From Solimonas sp040377605 (GTDB lineage Bacteria; Pseudomonadota; Gammaproteobacteria; Nevskiales; Nevskiaceae): 48,997 nt of DNA. The stretch spans positions 1 to 48,997 of the forward strand of contig JBEIOK010000005.1 in NCBI GenBank assembly GCA_040377605.1, given 5' to 3'. How positions within the stretch are numbered: position 1 is the stretch's first letter; every line of letters starts with the position of its first letter. Made by a program: the position numbers and the translations under genes. Of the stretch, positions 17,224 through 25,710 are shown one piece after another. A model generated the notes under the pieces. That model was not told the origin of the DNA. It made no database searches and saw only the letters and a program-made list of their open reading frames with translations.

Positions 17224-18318
17224 TCAGGGCAGATGCGGCCGCGCCAGATATTCCTGCGACTGCATCTCGGTCAGGCGGGACTGGGTCCGCAGAAATTCGA
17301 AGCGCGACTTCTCTCCGAGATAGAGCGCTGGCTGGGCGACATCGGCAGCGATGATCAGCTTGACCCCGCGGTCATAGAACTCGTCGACCAGATTCACGAA
17401 GCGGCGCGCCGCATCCTCGTGGAGCGCCGTCAGCTGTGGCACACGTGACAGCAGCACGGTGTGGTGTGTCCGCGCGATCTCAATGTAGTCGGCCACCCCG
17501 CGTGGCCCCTCGCACAGGGCATCGAAATCGAACCAGGCCACGCCCTCCGACAGACGGCGGCTGCGGATCGGGCGGCCGTGCAGCACCAGGTCCAGATCCT
17601 GGGTGCAGTGCTCGGGCGCGAGTTCGGCAAACCAGCGCGACAGATTGACCTCGGCCGCAGCGTCGCTGGGGTGGTGATAGATCTCGGCATGGGTCAGCGC
17701 GCGTAGCCGATAGTCGATGCCACCATCGACGTTGATCACGCTGACATGGCGATTGAGGAGACTGATGAACGGCAGGAAGTTGGCGCGCTGCAGGCCATTC
17801 TCATACAGCCGGTCCGGCGGGATGTTGCTGGTCGCGACCAGCGTGACGCCCTGGGCAAACAGATGCTCGAACAGTCGTCCCAGGATCATCGCATCGGCGA
17901 TATCGGAGACAAAGAACTCGTCGAAGCACAGCACGCGCACTTCTTTCGCATACCCCTCGGCAACGCGCTTGAGCGGATCCTGCTCGTCCGGATAGGCACG
18001 GCGGCGCTCGTGGACATCGAGCATGAAGCGGTGGAAATGCGTACGCAGCTTGCGCGAGAACGGCAGCGCCTCGTAGAACGCATCCATCAGGTGCGTCTTG
18101 CCGCGGCCGACGCCGCCCCACAGATACAACCCGCCGACGGCGGCCCACTGCGTGCGGTTCAGGCCGAAGCGACGCTTGGGCGGCGTCGAGACCAGTTCCT
18201 CGTAGACCCGCTGCAGTGCATCCACAGCATGAGCCTGCGCGGCATCGGCCACGAAACCGTCGCGCTGCAGATCCTGTTCATAACGCTGGCGCGGTGTCTG
18301 GCGCGGGTGGTCGCTCAT
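17224..18318 (-). CDS. zapE: ZapE/AFG1-type cell-division ATPase
   Basis: 364 residues, normal for the family. Walker A GGVGRGKT is at 68-75 in the AFG1-typical context LYLWGGVGRGKTHLMDAFYE. Walker B is in CFDEFFVSDIADAM, and the sensor region follows in VATSNIPPDRLYENGLQR. In Escherichia coli, ZapE contacts FtsZ and destabilises the Z-ring under stress. It lies 6 bp after the flavin oxidase gene and is probably co-transcribed with it. Confidence 0.95.
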   Translation of the reverse strand: MSDHPRQTPRQRYEQDLQRDGFVADAAQAHAVDALQRVYEELVSTPPKRRFGLNRTQWAAVGGLYLWGGVGRGKTHLMDAFYEALPFSRKLRTHFHRFMLDVHERRRAYPDEQDPLKRVAEGYAKEVRVLCFDEFFVSDIADAMILGRLFEHLFAQGVTLVATSNIPPDRLYENGLQRANFLPFISLLNRHVSVINVDGGIDYRLRALTHAEIYHHPSDAAAEVNLSRWFAELAPEHCTQDLDLVLHGRPIRSRRLSEGVAWFDFDALCEGPRGVADYIEIARTHHTVLLSRVPQLTALHEDAARRFVNLVDEFYDRGVKLIIAADVAQPALYLGEKSRFEFLRTQSRLTEMQSQEYLARPHLP

Positions 18319-18324
18319 CGTCAG

Positions 18325-19644
18325 CTACTTCTGCGGCAGCCCGAACAGGCTCGCCAGGTGTGGATTCAGAAACAGGCCGCGGGGGTCCAGACGCTGCCGC
18401 AGCGCGCAGAACTCGGTGTGGCGCGGGTACAGCAGCTGCAGCTCGGCTGCGGTCTTGTCATGCAGCATGCCCCAATGCGGACGGCCTTCGGCGCGATCGA
18501 AGATTTCGCTGATCAGCGAGAAGTAGCCGCCGTACTCACTGCGCGGGAAGGCGGGGATCGCGATGCAGGCGCTGTCGCGCCGGTACTGCGGGGATAGCCA
18601 GATCTCGTCGTGGCGCACGAAGCGCACTTCGATCGGCAGCGGCAGGCTGAAATGCAGTGCGCGGATCACGCGCTCGAGCTGGCGCAGCGTGTCGGCGAGT
18701 CGCGTGACCGGCACGGCGTACTCCATCGCCAGATACCGCGTGCGGCGTGGCACCGTGTAGGCATCCTGCGCGGTCACGACTTCATTGCGATGCGCGGCGC
18801 GCCGCATGATCACCGTGCTGGCGCGCTCCGACAGCCGCGGCGCGCGGCGGGCAGCCTCCGAGGCGATCTGGAACATCGACAGGTCCACGGTGCGATGCTT
18901 GAGTCGCGCCAGCGGTGCCAGTGTCGATACCGGGTCGCGGGTCTCGTCGAAGCGGCGCTGGATCACGCTGCCGGTGTGCGGAAACCAGAAGATCTCGAAA
19001 TTGCGATGGTCGCGTCGCAACTCCTCGATCCTGCCCAGGGTTTCGCCCAGCGAGGCGCGCACGTTGCGGCGGCGCAGCCGGTAGTCGTCCACGCAGCGCA
19101 ACTCCACGTGCGTGATCACGCCCAGCGCGCCCAGCGACACGCGCGCCGCGTTGAACAGGTCCGGGTCCTGCTCGGCGCTGCAGCTGCGTACGGCGCCGTC
19201 GGCGCAAACCAGTCGCAGGCCGGTCACCTGCGTCGACAGGCTGCCGAAGGCCGCTCCGCTGCCGTGCGTGCCGGTGGCGATAGCGCCAGCCAGTGTCTGG
19301 GCGTCGTGGTCGGGCGCGTTCTCCAGCGCCCAGCCGCGATCCGACAGCGACTCGGCGAGATCGCGCAGGCGGGTGCCGGCGCGGACCCACACGCGGTGCC
19401 GTTGCGCATCGGCCGATTCGATGCCGGTGAAGCGCGCCAGTGACAGGTGATTGTCGTCGCTCCAGCACAGCGGCGACCAGGAGTGGCCGGCGCCGACGAC
19501 ACGCAGGCGCTCGCCTTCTTCGGCCGCGCGCAGGACTTCGGACTGGATCTGTTCGATCGTGACCGGCTGGGCGACGTGGTTGGGTTCGCAGCGAACGGAG
19601 CCGGACCAGTTGCTCCACTCACGGCGGCGACGGCGGGCAATCAT
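18325..19644 (-). CDS. FAD-dependent sugar-lactone oxidase family protein
   Basis: 439 residues of the VAO/PCMH flavoprotein fold. The N-terminal WSNWSGSVRCEP and VVGAGHSWSPL motifs are typical of the D-arabinono-/L-gulono-1,4-lactone oxidase family; H54 is the position that carries covalent FAD in relatives. The FAD domain continues through GAIATGTHGSGAAFGSLS, and the C-terminal ALO-type substrate domain ends with LRQRLDPRGLFLNPHL. The exact substrate cannot be read from sequence. No signal peptide is evident, so it is probably cytoplasmic. Confidence 0.85.
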   Translation of the reverse strand: MIARRRRREWSNWSGSVRCEPNHVAQPVTIEQIQSEVLRAAEEGERLRVVGAGHSWSPLCWSDDNHLSLARFTGIESADAQRHRVWVRAGTRLRDLAESLSDRGWALENAPDHDAQTLAGAIATGTHGSGAAFGSLSTQVTGLRLVCADGAVRSCSAEQDPDLFNAARVSLGALGVITHVELRCVDDYRLRRRNVRASLGETLGRIEELRRDHRNFEIFWFPHTGSVIQRRFDETRDPVSTLAPLARLKHRTVDLSMFQIASEAARRAPRLSERASTVIMRRAAHRNEVVTAQDAYTVPRRTRYLAMEYAVPVTRLADTLRQLERVIRALHFSLPLPIEVRFVRHDEIWLSPQYRRDSACIAIPAFPRSEYGGYFSLISEIFDRAEGRPHWGMLHDKTAAELQLLYPRHTEFCALRQRLDPRGLFLNPHLASLFGLPQK

Positions 19645-19713
19645 GTGCGGAAAGGGGTGGGTATCCGGCGGGCCGGCGCAGCGGGCCGGCGAAGGCGCGC
19701 AAGAATAGCGAAA

Positions 19714-20466
19714 TCACTCGGTCGTGTCCGTTGCCGGATCGCCGCGGTCACGTTCGCCAGATAGCTGAAGCACGGCATTGCGCGTGGCGTCACGCAGCTG
19801 CAGCGCCGCCTCGCGATCACTGCCCGCGGCGCGCAGGGGCGCACCGATCTCGATGTCGACGCGGCTCCAACGCGGCAGGCGTCGCCCGCCGCCGTAGAGC
19901 CGGCGCGTGCCGCGGATGCCGACCGGCACGACCGCAGCGCCGGTGCGCGCGGCAATCAGGAAGGCCCCGGCCTTGAACGGCAGCAGTCCGTCCTCGGCCT
20001 TGAAGGTGCCCTCGGCGAAGATCGCCAGCGATTCCTGCTGCGCGAGGCGGCGCATCAGCTGCCGTGTGGTGCGCGCCGCGTCGCGAGCCGCACCGCGGTT
20101 GACGTAGATCACGCCCATGCGGGTGATCGTGCGCCCGACCAGCGGCCAGTGCGCCGCGCCATCCTGCACGACGAAGTGGAAGTGCGCCGGCAGTGCGGCG
20201 GTCAGGATCAGGCCGTCGAGGTAGCTGGCGTGATTGGCCACGGCGATACTCGCACCGGTCGGCAGCCGCTCCAGTCCCCGCACGCGGATTGGCACGCCCA
20301 TGCACAGCAGCACCAGACGCACGCCGTGTCGGCCGATCGCGCGCCGGATGCGCAGGGTCGGTCCGGCGATCACCGCCAGGCACAGCACGAAGAAGCCGAC
20401 GAGCATCACGGCGACGGCCAGCGGGGCGTACAGCAGATCATCGAGGCGTCGCAGCATGGTGCGCAT
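19714..20466 (-). CDS. PlsC-type 1-acyl-glycerol-3-phosphate acyltransferase
   Basis: About 250 residues. An N-terminal membrane helix (APLAVAVMLVGFFVLCLAVI) precedes the acyltransferase motifs NHASYLD (HX4D) and EGTFKAEDGLLPFKAG, with VPVGIRGT as motif IV. It should transfer acyl groups to lysophosphatidate or a related lysolipid at the inner membrane. The frame stays open far upstream into the xerD region; starts at 20466 and 20457 are both reasonable and leave a 63-bp divergent region with xerD. The tail is charged and disordered. Confidence 0.9.
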   Translation of the reverse strand: MRTMLRRLDDLLYAPLAVAVMLVGFFVLCLAVIAGPTLRIRRAIGRHGVRLVLLCMGVPIRVRGLERLPTGASIAVANHASYLDGLILTAALPAHFHFVVQDGAAHWPLVGRTITRMGVIYVNRGAARDAARTTRQLMRRLAQQESLAIFAEGTFKAEDGLLPFKAGAFLIAARTGAAVVPVGIRGTRRLYGGGRRLPRWSRVDIEIGAPLRAAGSDREAALQLRDATRNAVLQLSGERDRGDPATDTTE

Positions 20467-20529
20467 TATCCTTGGTTTCGTCCGCGTCCGGACCCGCTCA
20501 CGATCCCGTTCCGCTGCCACACTGACCGC

Positions 20530-21450
20530 ATGCCCGCCGCCACCCCTGTCATTGCTGCATCGGCTGCCGCCGAGGATCTGGCGGCGGTGCAGCGCTTTCT
20601 TGACCGGCTGTGGATGGAGCGTGGCCTGTCGGCCAACACCCAGGCCTCTTATCGCTCCGATCTGGTGCTGTTCGCGCGCTGGCTGCGTCCGCGGCAGGTC
20701 GAACTGTGTCGCGCCGGCGAGGTCGAGATCCGCGAGTACTTCGCGCAGCGCCGGCTCAATCCGCGCTCGCAGGCGCGGCTGCTGTCGACGCTGCGCCAGT
20801 TCTATCGACACCTGCATGCCGACCGTCAGCGGGAGGATGACCCGACTGCGCGCCTGGATTCACCGAAGCAGGGCCTGCGCCTGCCCAAGACGCTGGCCGA
20901 GGCCGACATCGGGCGCCTGCTGCAGGCGCCGGACACCGGCGAGGCGCTGGGTCTGCGCGACCGCGCGATGCTGGAGCTGATGTACGCCAGCGGGTTGCGG
21001 GTCAGCGAACTGGTGCAGCTCAAGCTCGCCGCGGTGGACCTGCGGCAGGGGGTGGTGCTGGTGCTGGGCAAGGGGGGCAAGGAACGGCTGGTGCCGATCG
21101 GCGAGGTCGCGCTGGAATGGCTGCAGCGCTACGTCGACGTTGCCCGACGCGAACTGCTGGACGGTCGCGTCGACGACGGCCTGTTCATCAGCCGCCTGGG
21201 CGAGCCGATGACGCGCCACAACTTCTGGCACCGGCTGAAGGGCCATGCGCGTGCGGCCGGCATCGTCACGCCGCTGTCGCCGCATACCCTGCGTCACGCC
21301 TTTGCGACCCACCTGCTGGAACATGGCGCCGACCTGCGCGCCGTGCAGTCGCTGCTGGGCCATGCCGACCTGTCGACCACACAGATCTATACCCACGTCA
21401 CCCGTGCGCGGCTGCGCGAGTTGCATGCACGCCATCATCCGCGCGGCTGA
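20530..21450 (+). CDS. xerD: Tyrosine recombinase XerD
   Basis: 306 residues, close to the usual 298. An N-terminal SAM-like core-binding domain is followed by the catalytic domain with all six residues: R157 in ASGLRVSEL, K181/K184 in LGKGGKERL, H252 and R255 in HTLRHAFATHLL, H278 in LLGHADLSTTQ, and Y287 in IYTHV. It resolves chromosome dimers at dif with XerC. Placement immediately upstream of dsbC matches the conserved gammaproteobacterial order and supports XerD over XerC. Confidence 0.95.
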   Translation: MPAATPVIAASAAAEDLAAVQRFLDRLWMERGLSANTQASYRSDLVLFARWLRPRQVELCRAGEVEIREYFAQRRLNPRSQARLLSTLRQFYRHLHADRQREDDPTARLDSPKQGLRLPKTLAEADIGRLLQAPDTGEALGLRDRAMLELMYASGLRVSELVQLKLAAVDLRQGVVLVLGKGGKERLVPIGEVALEWLQRYVDVARRELLDGRVDDGLFISRLGEPMTRHNFWHRLKGHARAAGIVTPLSPHTLRHAFATHLLEHGADLRAVQSLLGHADLSTTQIYTHVTRARLRELHARHHPRG

Positions 21451-21519
21451 TTCCTGCGTAAGGACCTGTCGACCCCGGGCGTCGGTCATAATGGCGCCCC
21501 GACACATCCTGGACACCCC

Positions 21520-22278
21520 ATGAAGCGCCTGCCGTCCGCTCTGCTGCCGTTTTCCCTCGGTCTCGCCCTGCTGCTGGGCGCCTGCGCGGGCGAAGGTCCC
21601 GGCGGCAACGCGGAACTGGAGACCGTTCGCGACCGCGTGATCGAGTTCCTGCCGGAGATCAAGCGCGAGGACATCCGTCCTTCGGCCGCCACCGGCATCT
21701 ACGAAATCCAGCAGGGCTCGCTGTTTGGCTACGTCACCGCCGACGGCAAGTACCTGATCAGCGGCGACATGATCGACATGGCCAGCGGCGAAGGCATCAC
21801 CGAAAGCCGCCGCCGGACCGATCGTGTCGCCAAGCTGGCCCCGCTAGATGACAAGCGCACCATCACCTTCGCTCCGGCCGGAGGCGCCGACGCTGCGCAT
21901 ACGGTGACGGTGTTCACGGATATCGACTGCGGCTATTGCCGTCGCCTGCACCGCGAGGTGCCGGAACTCAACGCGGCCGGCATCGCCGTGCGCTACGTGT
22001 TCTATCCGCGCTCCGGCCCGCAGACCGAGTCGTTCCAGAAGGCCGTGGCGGTGTGGTGTGCTGCCGACCGCCACGACGCGCTGACGCGTGCCAAGGCCGG
22101 CGAGCCGCAGAATCTCAACGTGCAGTGCGACAACCCGATTCTGGCCGACTACCAGCTGGGCCAGCAGATCGGTCTGCGCGGCACTCCGATGATCGTGCTG
22201 CCGGACGGTGAAACCGTAAACGGCTATGTGCCGGCTGCCGTGCTGACGCAGCGGCTCAAGGAAGGCAGCAAGGGCTGA
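21520..22278 (+). CDS. dsbC: DsbC-type disulfide isomerase, predicted lipoprotein
   Basis: 252 residues. An N-terminal DsbC dimerisation domain (about 35-110) is followed by a thioredoxin fold with active site CGYC at 137-140 and the cis-proline loop GLRGTPMIVLPDG. The signal peptide ends LLLGAC with Cys22 in a lipobox, so the protein is probably membrane-anchored rather than free in the periplasm as in Escherichia coli. It isomerises wrong disulfides and is kept reduced by DsbD. A CATAAT box at 21486-21491 lies about 30 bp upstream of the ATG. xerD-dsbC order is conserved. Confidence 0.93.
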   Translation: MKRLPSALLPFSLGLALLLGACAGEGPGGNAELETVRDRVIEFLPEIKREDIRPSAATGIYEIQQGSLFGYVTADGKYLISGDMIDMASGEGITESRRRTDRVAKLAPLDDKRTITFAPAGGADAAHTVTVFTDIDCGYCRRLHREVPELNAAGIAVRYVFYPRSGPQTESFQKAVAVWCAADRHDALTRAKAGEPQNLNVQCDNPILADYQLGQQIGLRGTPMIVLPDGETVNGYVPAAVLTQRLKEGSKG

Positions 22279-22297
22279 GGCTTCGGTCGAGCCCGTC

Positions 22298-22334
22298 CGA
22301 CGAAGGCCCGCCTGGCGCGGGCCTTCGTCGTTTC
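22298..22334 (+). terminator. Terminator after dsbC
   Basis: A long GC stem (CGACGAAGGCCCGC paired with GCGGGCCTTCGTCG) is followed by TTT on the plus strand. It lies between the convergent ends of dsbC and the helicase gene and overlaps the helicase stop codon. Confidence 0.75.
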
Positions 22335-25300
22335 AGGGCTCGACCGTATCCAGTTCCAGCAGGCGGGCCGTCTCCGCCAGATACAGCGCGGTGCGGATGC
22401 GGCGCTGCGGCCGCAGTGCCGCCAGCAGTTCGGCGTAGAGCCGGAGCTGCTCGGCGTAGCGCAGGCGCAAGGTCTGCGGATAGTCGGCGAGCGCCTCGAC
22501 CGTCAGCGGGCGTGCGGCGGCCTTGTAGTCGATGATCCACAGCGTGCCATCGTCATCCTCGAAGCAGCGATCGATCACGGCGGCGACCCAGCGTCCCTCG
22601 CGGTATCCGGCCAGGTGGTACTCGTTGCGGGCCCAGCGTTTGTCCGCCAGCAGCCAGCGGCCGTCCTGACTGTCCAGGGTTCGCGCCACCAGATCCATCA
22701 CGCGGTCCACGGCAGCGGGGACGCGGGGCGCCGGCAGGCCCAGGCGCTGGAAGCCGGCCGCCAGTGCGGTGCGCTGCGCGCGTCCGCGATCGTGCCAGGT
22801 CGCCATCCCCTCGCCGGCAATGCGCTCCAGGGCCTGGTGGTAGAGCGTGCCGATCAACTGCGCCTCCAGATCCTCAGTGCCGCTCCAGGTCTCGCGCTTG
22901 TCCTCGACGGCGTTCAGCACCGATTCGCTGGGCCGCAGCGTGCGCGTTTCCGCCGGACGATAGGCCCCGGCATCGACTGGCAGTGATTCCTGCAGCGCGA
23001 CCTGCGGTGCCCGCGGGGGCAGCGGCGGACGCTCGTCGCGGTCGGCGGGCGGTGTCGGCGGATCCGATGAGGCCGGTGCAAAACCGGCGGCGATCACGGG
23101 TGCCAGCAGCGCGGCGAAGGAGTCGGTCGCGAAGCGGGGTGCACCCGCGTCGTCGGGATCGGCGCAGACATAGACGCGCAGCGTCTGCCGCGCGCGCGTG
23201 ACCGCGACATACAGCAGGCGCAGCGCCTCGTGCCGACGCGCATCGCAATGCTCACCCTGCAGGTAGTCATAGAGTCGCCGCGCCGGATCGTCCTCGGCCA
23301 GCGCGTCGGGTGGACGCGGCACCAGCAGTTCGCCGGCCTGCTCGGCATGGCCGATGCTGCGCAGATGCCACAGCGGCCGGTCCTCACCGCGCGACTTGCG
23401 GTTGGCACCGACCAGCAGCACGTGATCGAACTCCAGGCCCTTGGCCTTGTGCACGGTCATCACCTGGATCTGCCCGGCGCGAGGCTGCGCGTACAGCCGC
23501 GACAGGCCGCGCTCCAGCGCTTCGAGATCGGCAATGCCGCCGTCACGGGCCTGCTGGCGCAGCAGCCGCATCGCGGCCTGCACATCGCTGAGCTCGCCGG
23601 GGGCCAGACCCGCCGGGCCGTTGAGGGCGTACCAGACGGCCTCGGTGCGCTCGGCGAGGTCGGCGCGCAAGGACGGTGAAGCATCACTGGCGCGCAGCGC
23701 GGCGCGCAGCCGGGCGATGCGCGCGCGACCGTCGTCGCTGAGGGCTGCGTCGTCGCCGTGCTCGGCCAGGCGCTGCGGCCACGGCGCTTCGACACGGCCG
23801 CGTGACAGCGCCACCAGGTCCGACCACGACAGACCGACGAAGGGCGCGCGCAGCAGCACCGCCCAGTGCAGCCGGTCCTGCGGCTGCCACAAGGCCCGCG
23901 CCAGCGCGACGTAGTCGCGCACGGCGGGTTGCGTGGCCAGTGGATCGATATCCTGGCAGGCCGGTGTCAGCCCGCGCGCGCGCAGCGCGTGAATCACCGG
24001 CGCCAGATGGGTGCGGGCGCGCCCGAGGATCGCAACGCTGCCCTGCGTGATCAGGCTGGCGGCATCGGCGGCCGCCTGTTCGGCGGCGAGGGCTTCGGCC
24101 TTGGCCGGCATCGCCACGACCGTGACGCCGCTGTCGGCGCTGTCGGCCCGCTGTGGCGTGCTGCGACTGAACCGGACGACGCCGCGCGCCGCATCGTTGT
24201 GTGCCGGAAAGATCGCCTCGAACGCGCGGTTGAACCAGTTCACGACGGCAGGCCGGCTGCGGAAATTGGCGTCCAGCGCGACGCAGTGCAGCGGCAGCTC
24301 GCCAAGGGCCTGCTGTTCCCACAACTCGAGGAACAGGCGCACCTCGGCCTTGCGGAAGGCATAGATCGATTGTTGCGGATCGCCGACCAGAAACAGCGAG
24401 CGGCCGTCGCCCGGCTGCCAGCCCTGGGTCAGCTGCTGCAGCAGCTCGACCTGCGCCTCGCTGGTGTCCTGCATCTCGTCGACGAGCAGATGACGGATCT
24501 GGCGATCGGCGGACAGCAAGGCATCGCCGTAGCTCCCCTCGGGTCGCAGTGCCGCGAGGGCAGCCTGTGCAATCTGCGCGAAGTCGGTCTGGCCCCGTTC
24601 ACCGAAGACGACCACCAGATGTGCAGCCAGGCGCCGCATGACCCGCAGCAGGGCATGGCTCAGCGCGCGCAGCGAGACGGGATAGTCGGCATCCGGCAGC
24701 TTCAGCAATTGGGCGGTGGCGGTTTCCAGACGCTGATCGCCTTCCAGCGCCGACAGCAGGGCTTTCATCCGCAGCGTATGCGGCAGGCCCGGGCCGAATC
24801 CGGTTTTCACGGTGACGCCGCGCGCCGAGCGCAGCGTGCCGGCCTGCGTGACCAGCTGCGCCGCGAGCCGGCGGTAGAGGGCGAGATTGGCCGGCTCGGG
24901 GGCGGGCCAGCCGCGCAGGAACGCGGCCCAGGCCAGCGGTTCGGAATGGCCGCTGCCTTCGCGCAGCAGTTCCGCCAGCTCGTGACGCGCGCCGGCATCG
25001 AGCGCATCGTCGAACTGCGCGAGGCCCTCACGCACCAGCGCATGCAGCAACGCACTCGCGGCGGCGTCCGACGGCTCGTCGGTCGCCGCCAGCCGCAGCC
25101 ACTGCTCGCGACGTGCCAGCAGATCGGCGAGCGCCGGCAGCAGCCGGTCGACGCGGTTGTCGGCCAGACGCAACACGATCTGCAGCACCTCCCGCTCCGC
25201 GGCCGGCAGATCGTCGTCCTCGAGTTCGGCGATCAGGCGCATGACGCTCTCGGCGTACAGCGGCCAGGGATCCTCGGCAACCGTCATGCGGCCGCCCAGC

Positions 25301-25710
25301 CCGGACAGCAGCGGCAGCTGCGCGGCCAGGTGTGCGCAAAAGGCATCGATGGTGGTGGCGCGCAGGCGTTCCGGCTGATCGAGCAGGTGCCAGCCGCGCT
25401 CTGCATCGCGTGCCAGCACCGCGCGCGCGCTGCGCAGCGATGCCGCCAGATGCGCATCGTCACCTGCTTCGTCTTCGGAGTGCGCCTGCCGCAGCAGGTG
25501 GATGGCGCGATGCCGGATTTCGGCAGCGGCCTTGTTGGTGAAGGTGATCGCGACCACCTGCTCGGGTTCCTCGACGACGGCGAGCGCCCGCAGCAGGCGG
25601 CCCACCAGCAGGCCGGTCTTGCCGGAGCCGGCCGGCGCCATCGCCAGCACATGCTGCGACAACTCCAGCGCCTCGGCGCGGGCGCGGGCATCCGATAGCG
25701 TTGCGCTCAC
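22333..25710 (-). CDS. AddA-like UvrD-family helicase/nuclease
   Basis: 1125 residues. Superfamily 1A helicase motifs are complete: Walker A APAGSGKT at 25-32, VDEMQDTS (motif II), VGDPQQSIYAFR (III), VMTVHKAKGLEFDHV (V) and LLYVAVTRARQTLRV (VI). The C-terminus holds a PD-(D/E)XK nuclease core with IIDYKAA preceded by VAAVIDR. Family knowledge: such proteins act with an AddB-like partner in processing double-strand DNA ends. The GTG at 25708-25710 overlaps the partner's stop (GTGA); the frame remains open upstream but only inside the partner gene. Confidence 0.9.
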   Translation of the reverse strand: MSATLSDARARAEALELSQHVLAMAPAGSGKTGLLVGRLLRALAVVEEPEQVVAITFTNKAAAEIRHRAIHLLRQAHSEDEAGDDAHLAASLRSARAVLARDAERGWHLLDQPERLRATTIDAFCAHLAAQLPLLSGLGGRMTVAEDPWPLYAESVMRLIAELEDDDLPAAEREVLQIVLRLADNRVDRLLPALADLLARREQWLRLAATDEPSDAAASALLHALVREGLAQFDDALDAGARHELAELLREGSGHSEPLAWAAFLRGWPAPEPANLALYRRLAAQLVTQAGTLRSARGVTVKTGFGPGLPHTLRMKALLSALEGDQRLETATAQLLKLPDADYPVSLRALSHALLRVMRRLAAHLVVVFGERGQTDFAQIAQAALAALRPEGSYGDALLSADRQIRHLLVDEMQDTSEAQVELLQQLTQGWQPGDGRSLFLVGDPQQSIYAFRKAEVRLFLELWEQQALGELPLHCVALDANFRSRPAVVNWFNRAFEAIFPAHNDAARGVVRFSRSTPQRADSADSGVTVVAMPAKAEALAAEQAAADAASLITQGSVAILGRARTHLAPVIHALRARGLTPACQDIDPLATQPAVRDYVALARALWQPQDRLHWAVLLRAPFVGLSWSDLVALSRGRVEAPWPQRLAEHGDDAALSDDGRARIARLRAALRASDASPSLRADLAERTEAVWYALNGPAGLAPGELSDVQAAMRLLRQQARDGGIADLEALERGLSRLYAQPRAGQIQVMTVHKAKGLEFDHVLLVGANRKSRGEDRPLWHLRSIGHAEQAGELLVPRPPDALAEDDPARRLYDYLQGEHCDARRHEALRLLYVAVTRARQTLRVYVCADPDDAGAPRFATDSFAALLAPVIAAGFAPASSDPPTPPADRDERPPLPPRAPQVALQESLPVDAGAYRPAETRTLRPSESVLNAVEDKRETWSGTEDLEAQLIGTLYHQALERIAGEGMATWHDRGRAQRTALAAGFQRLGLPAPRVPAAVDRVMDLVARTLDSQDGRWLLADKRWARNEYHLAGYREGRWVAAVIDRCFEDDDGTLWIIDYKAAARPLTVEALADYPQTLRLRYAEQLRLYAELLAALRPQRRIRTALYLAETARLLELDTVEP

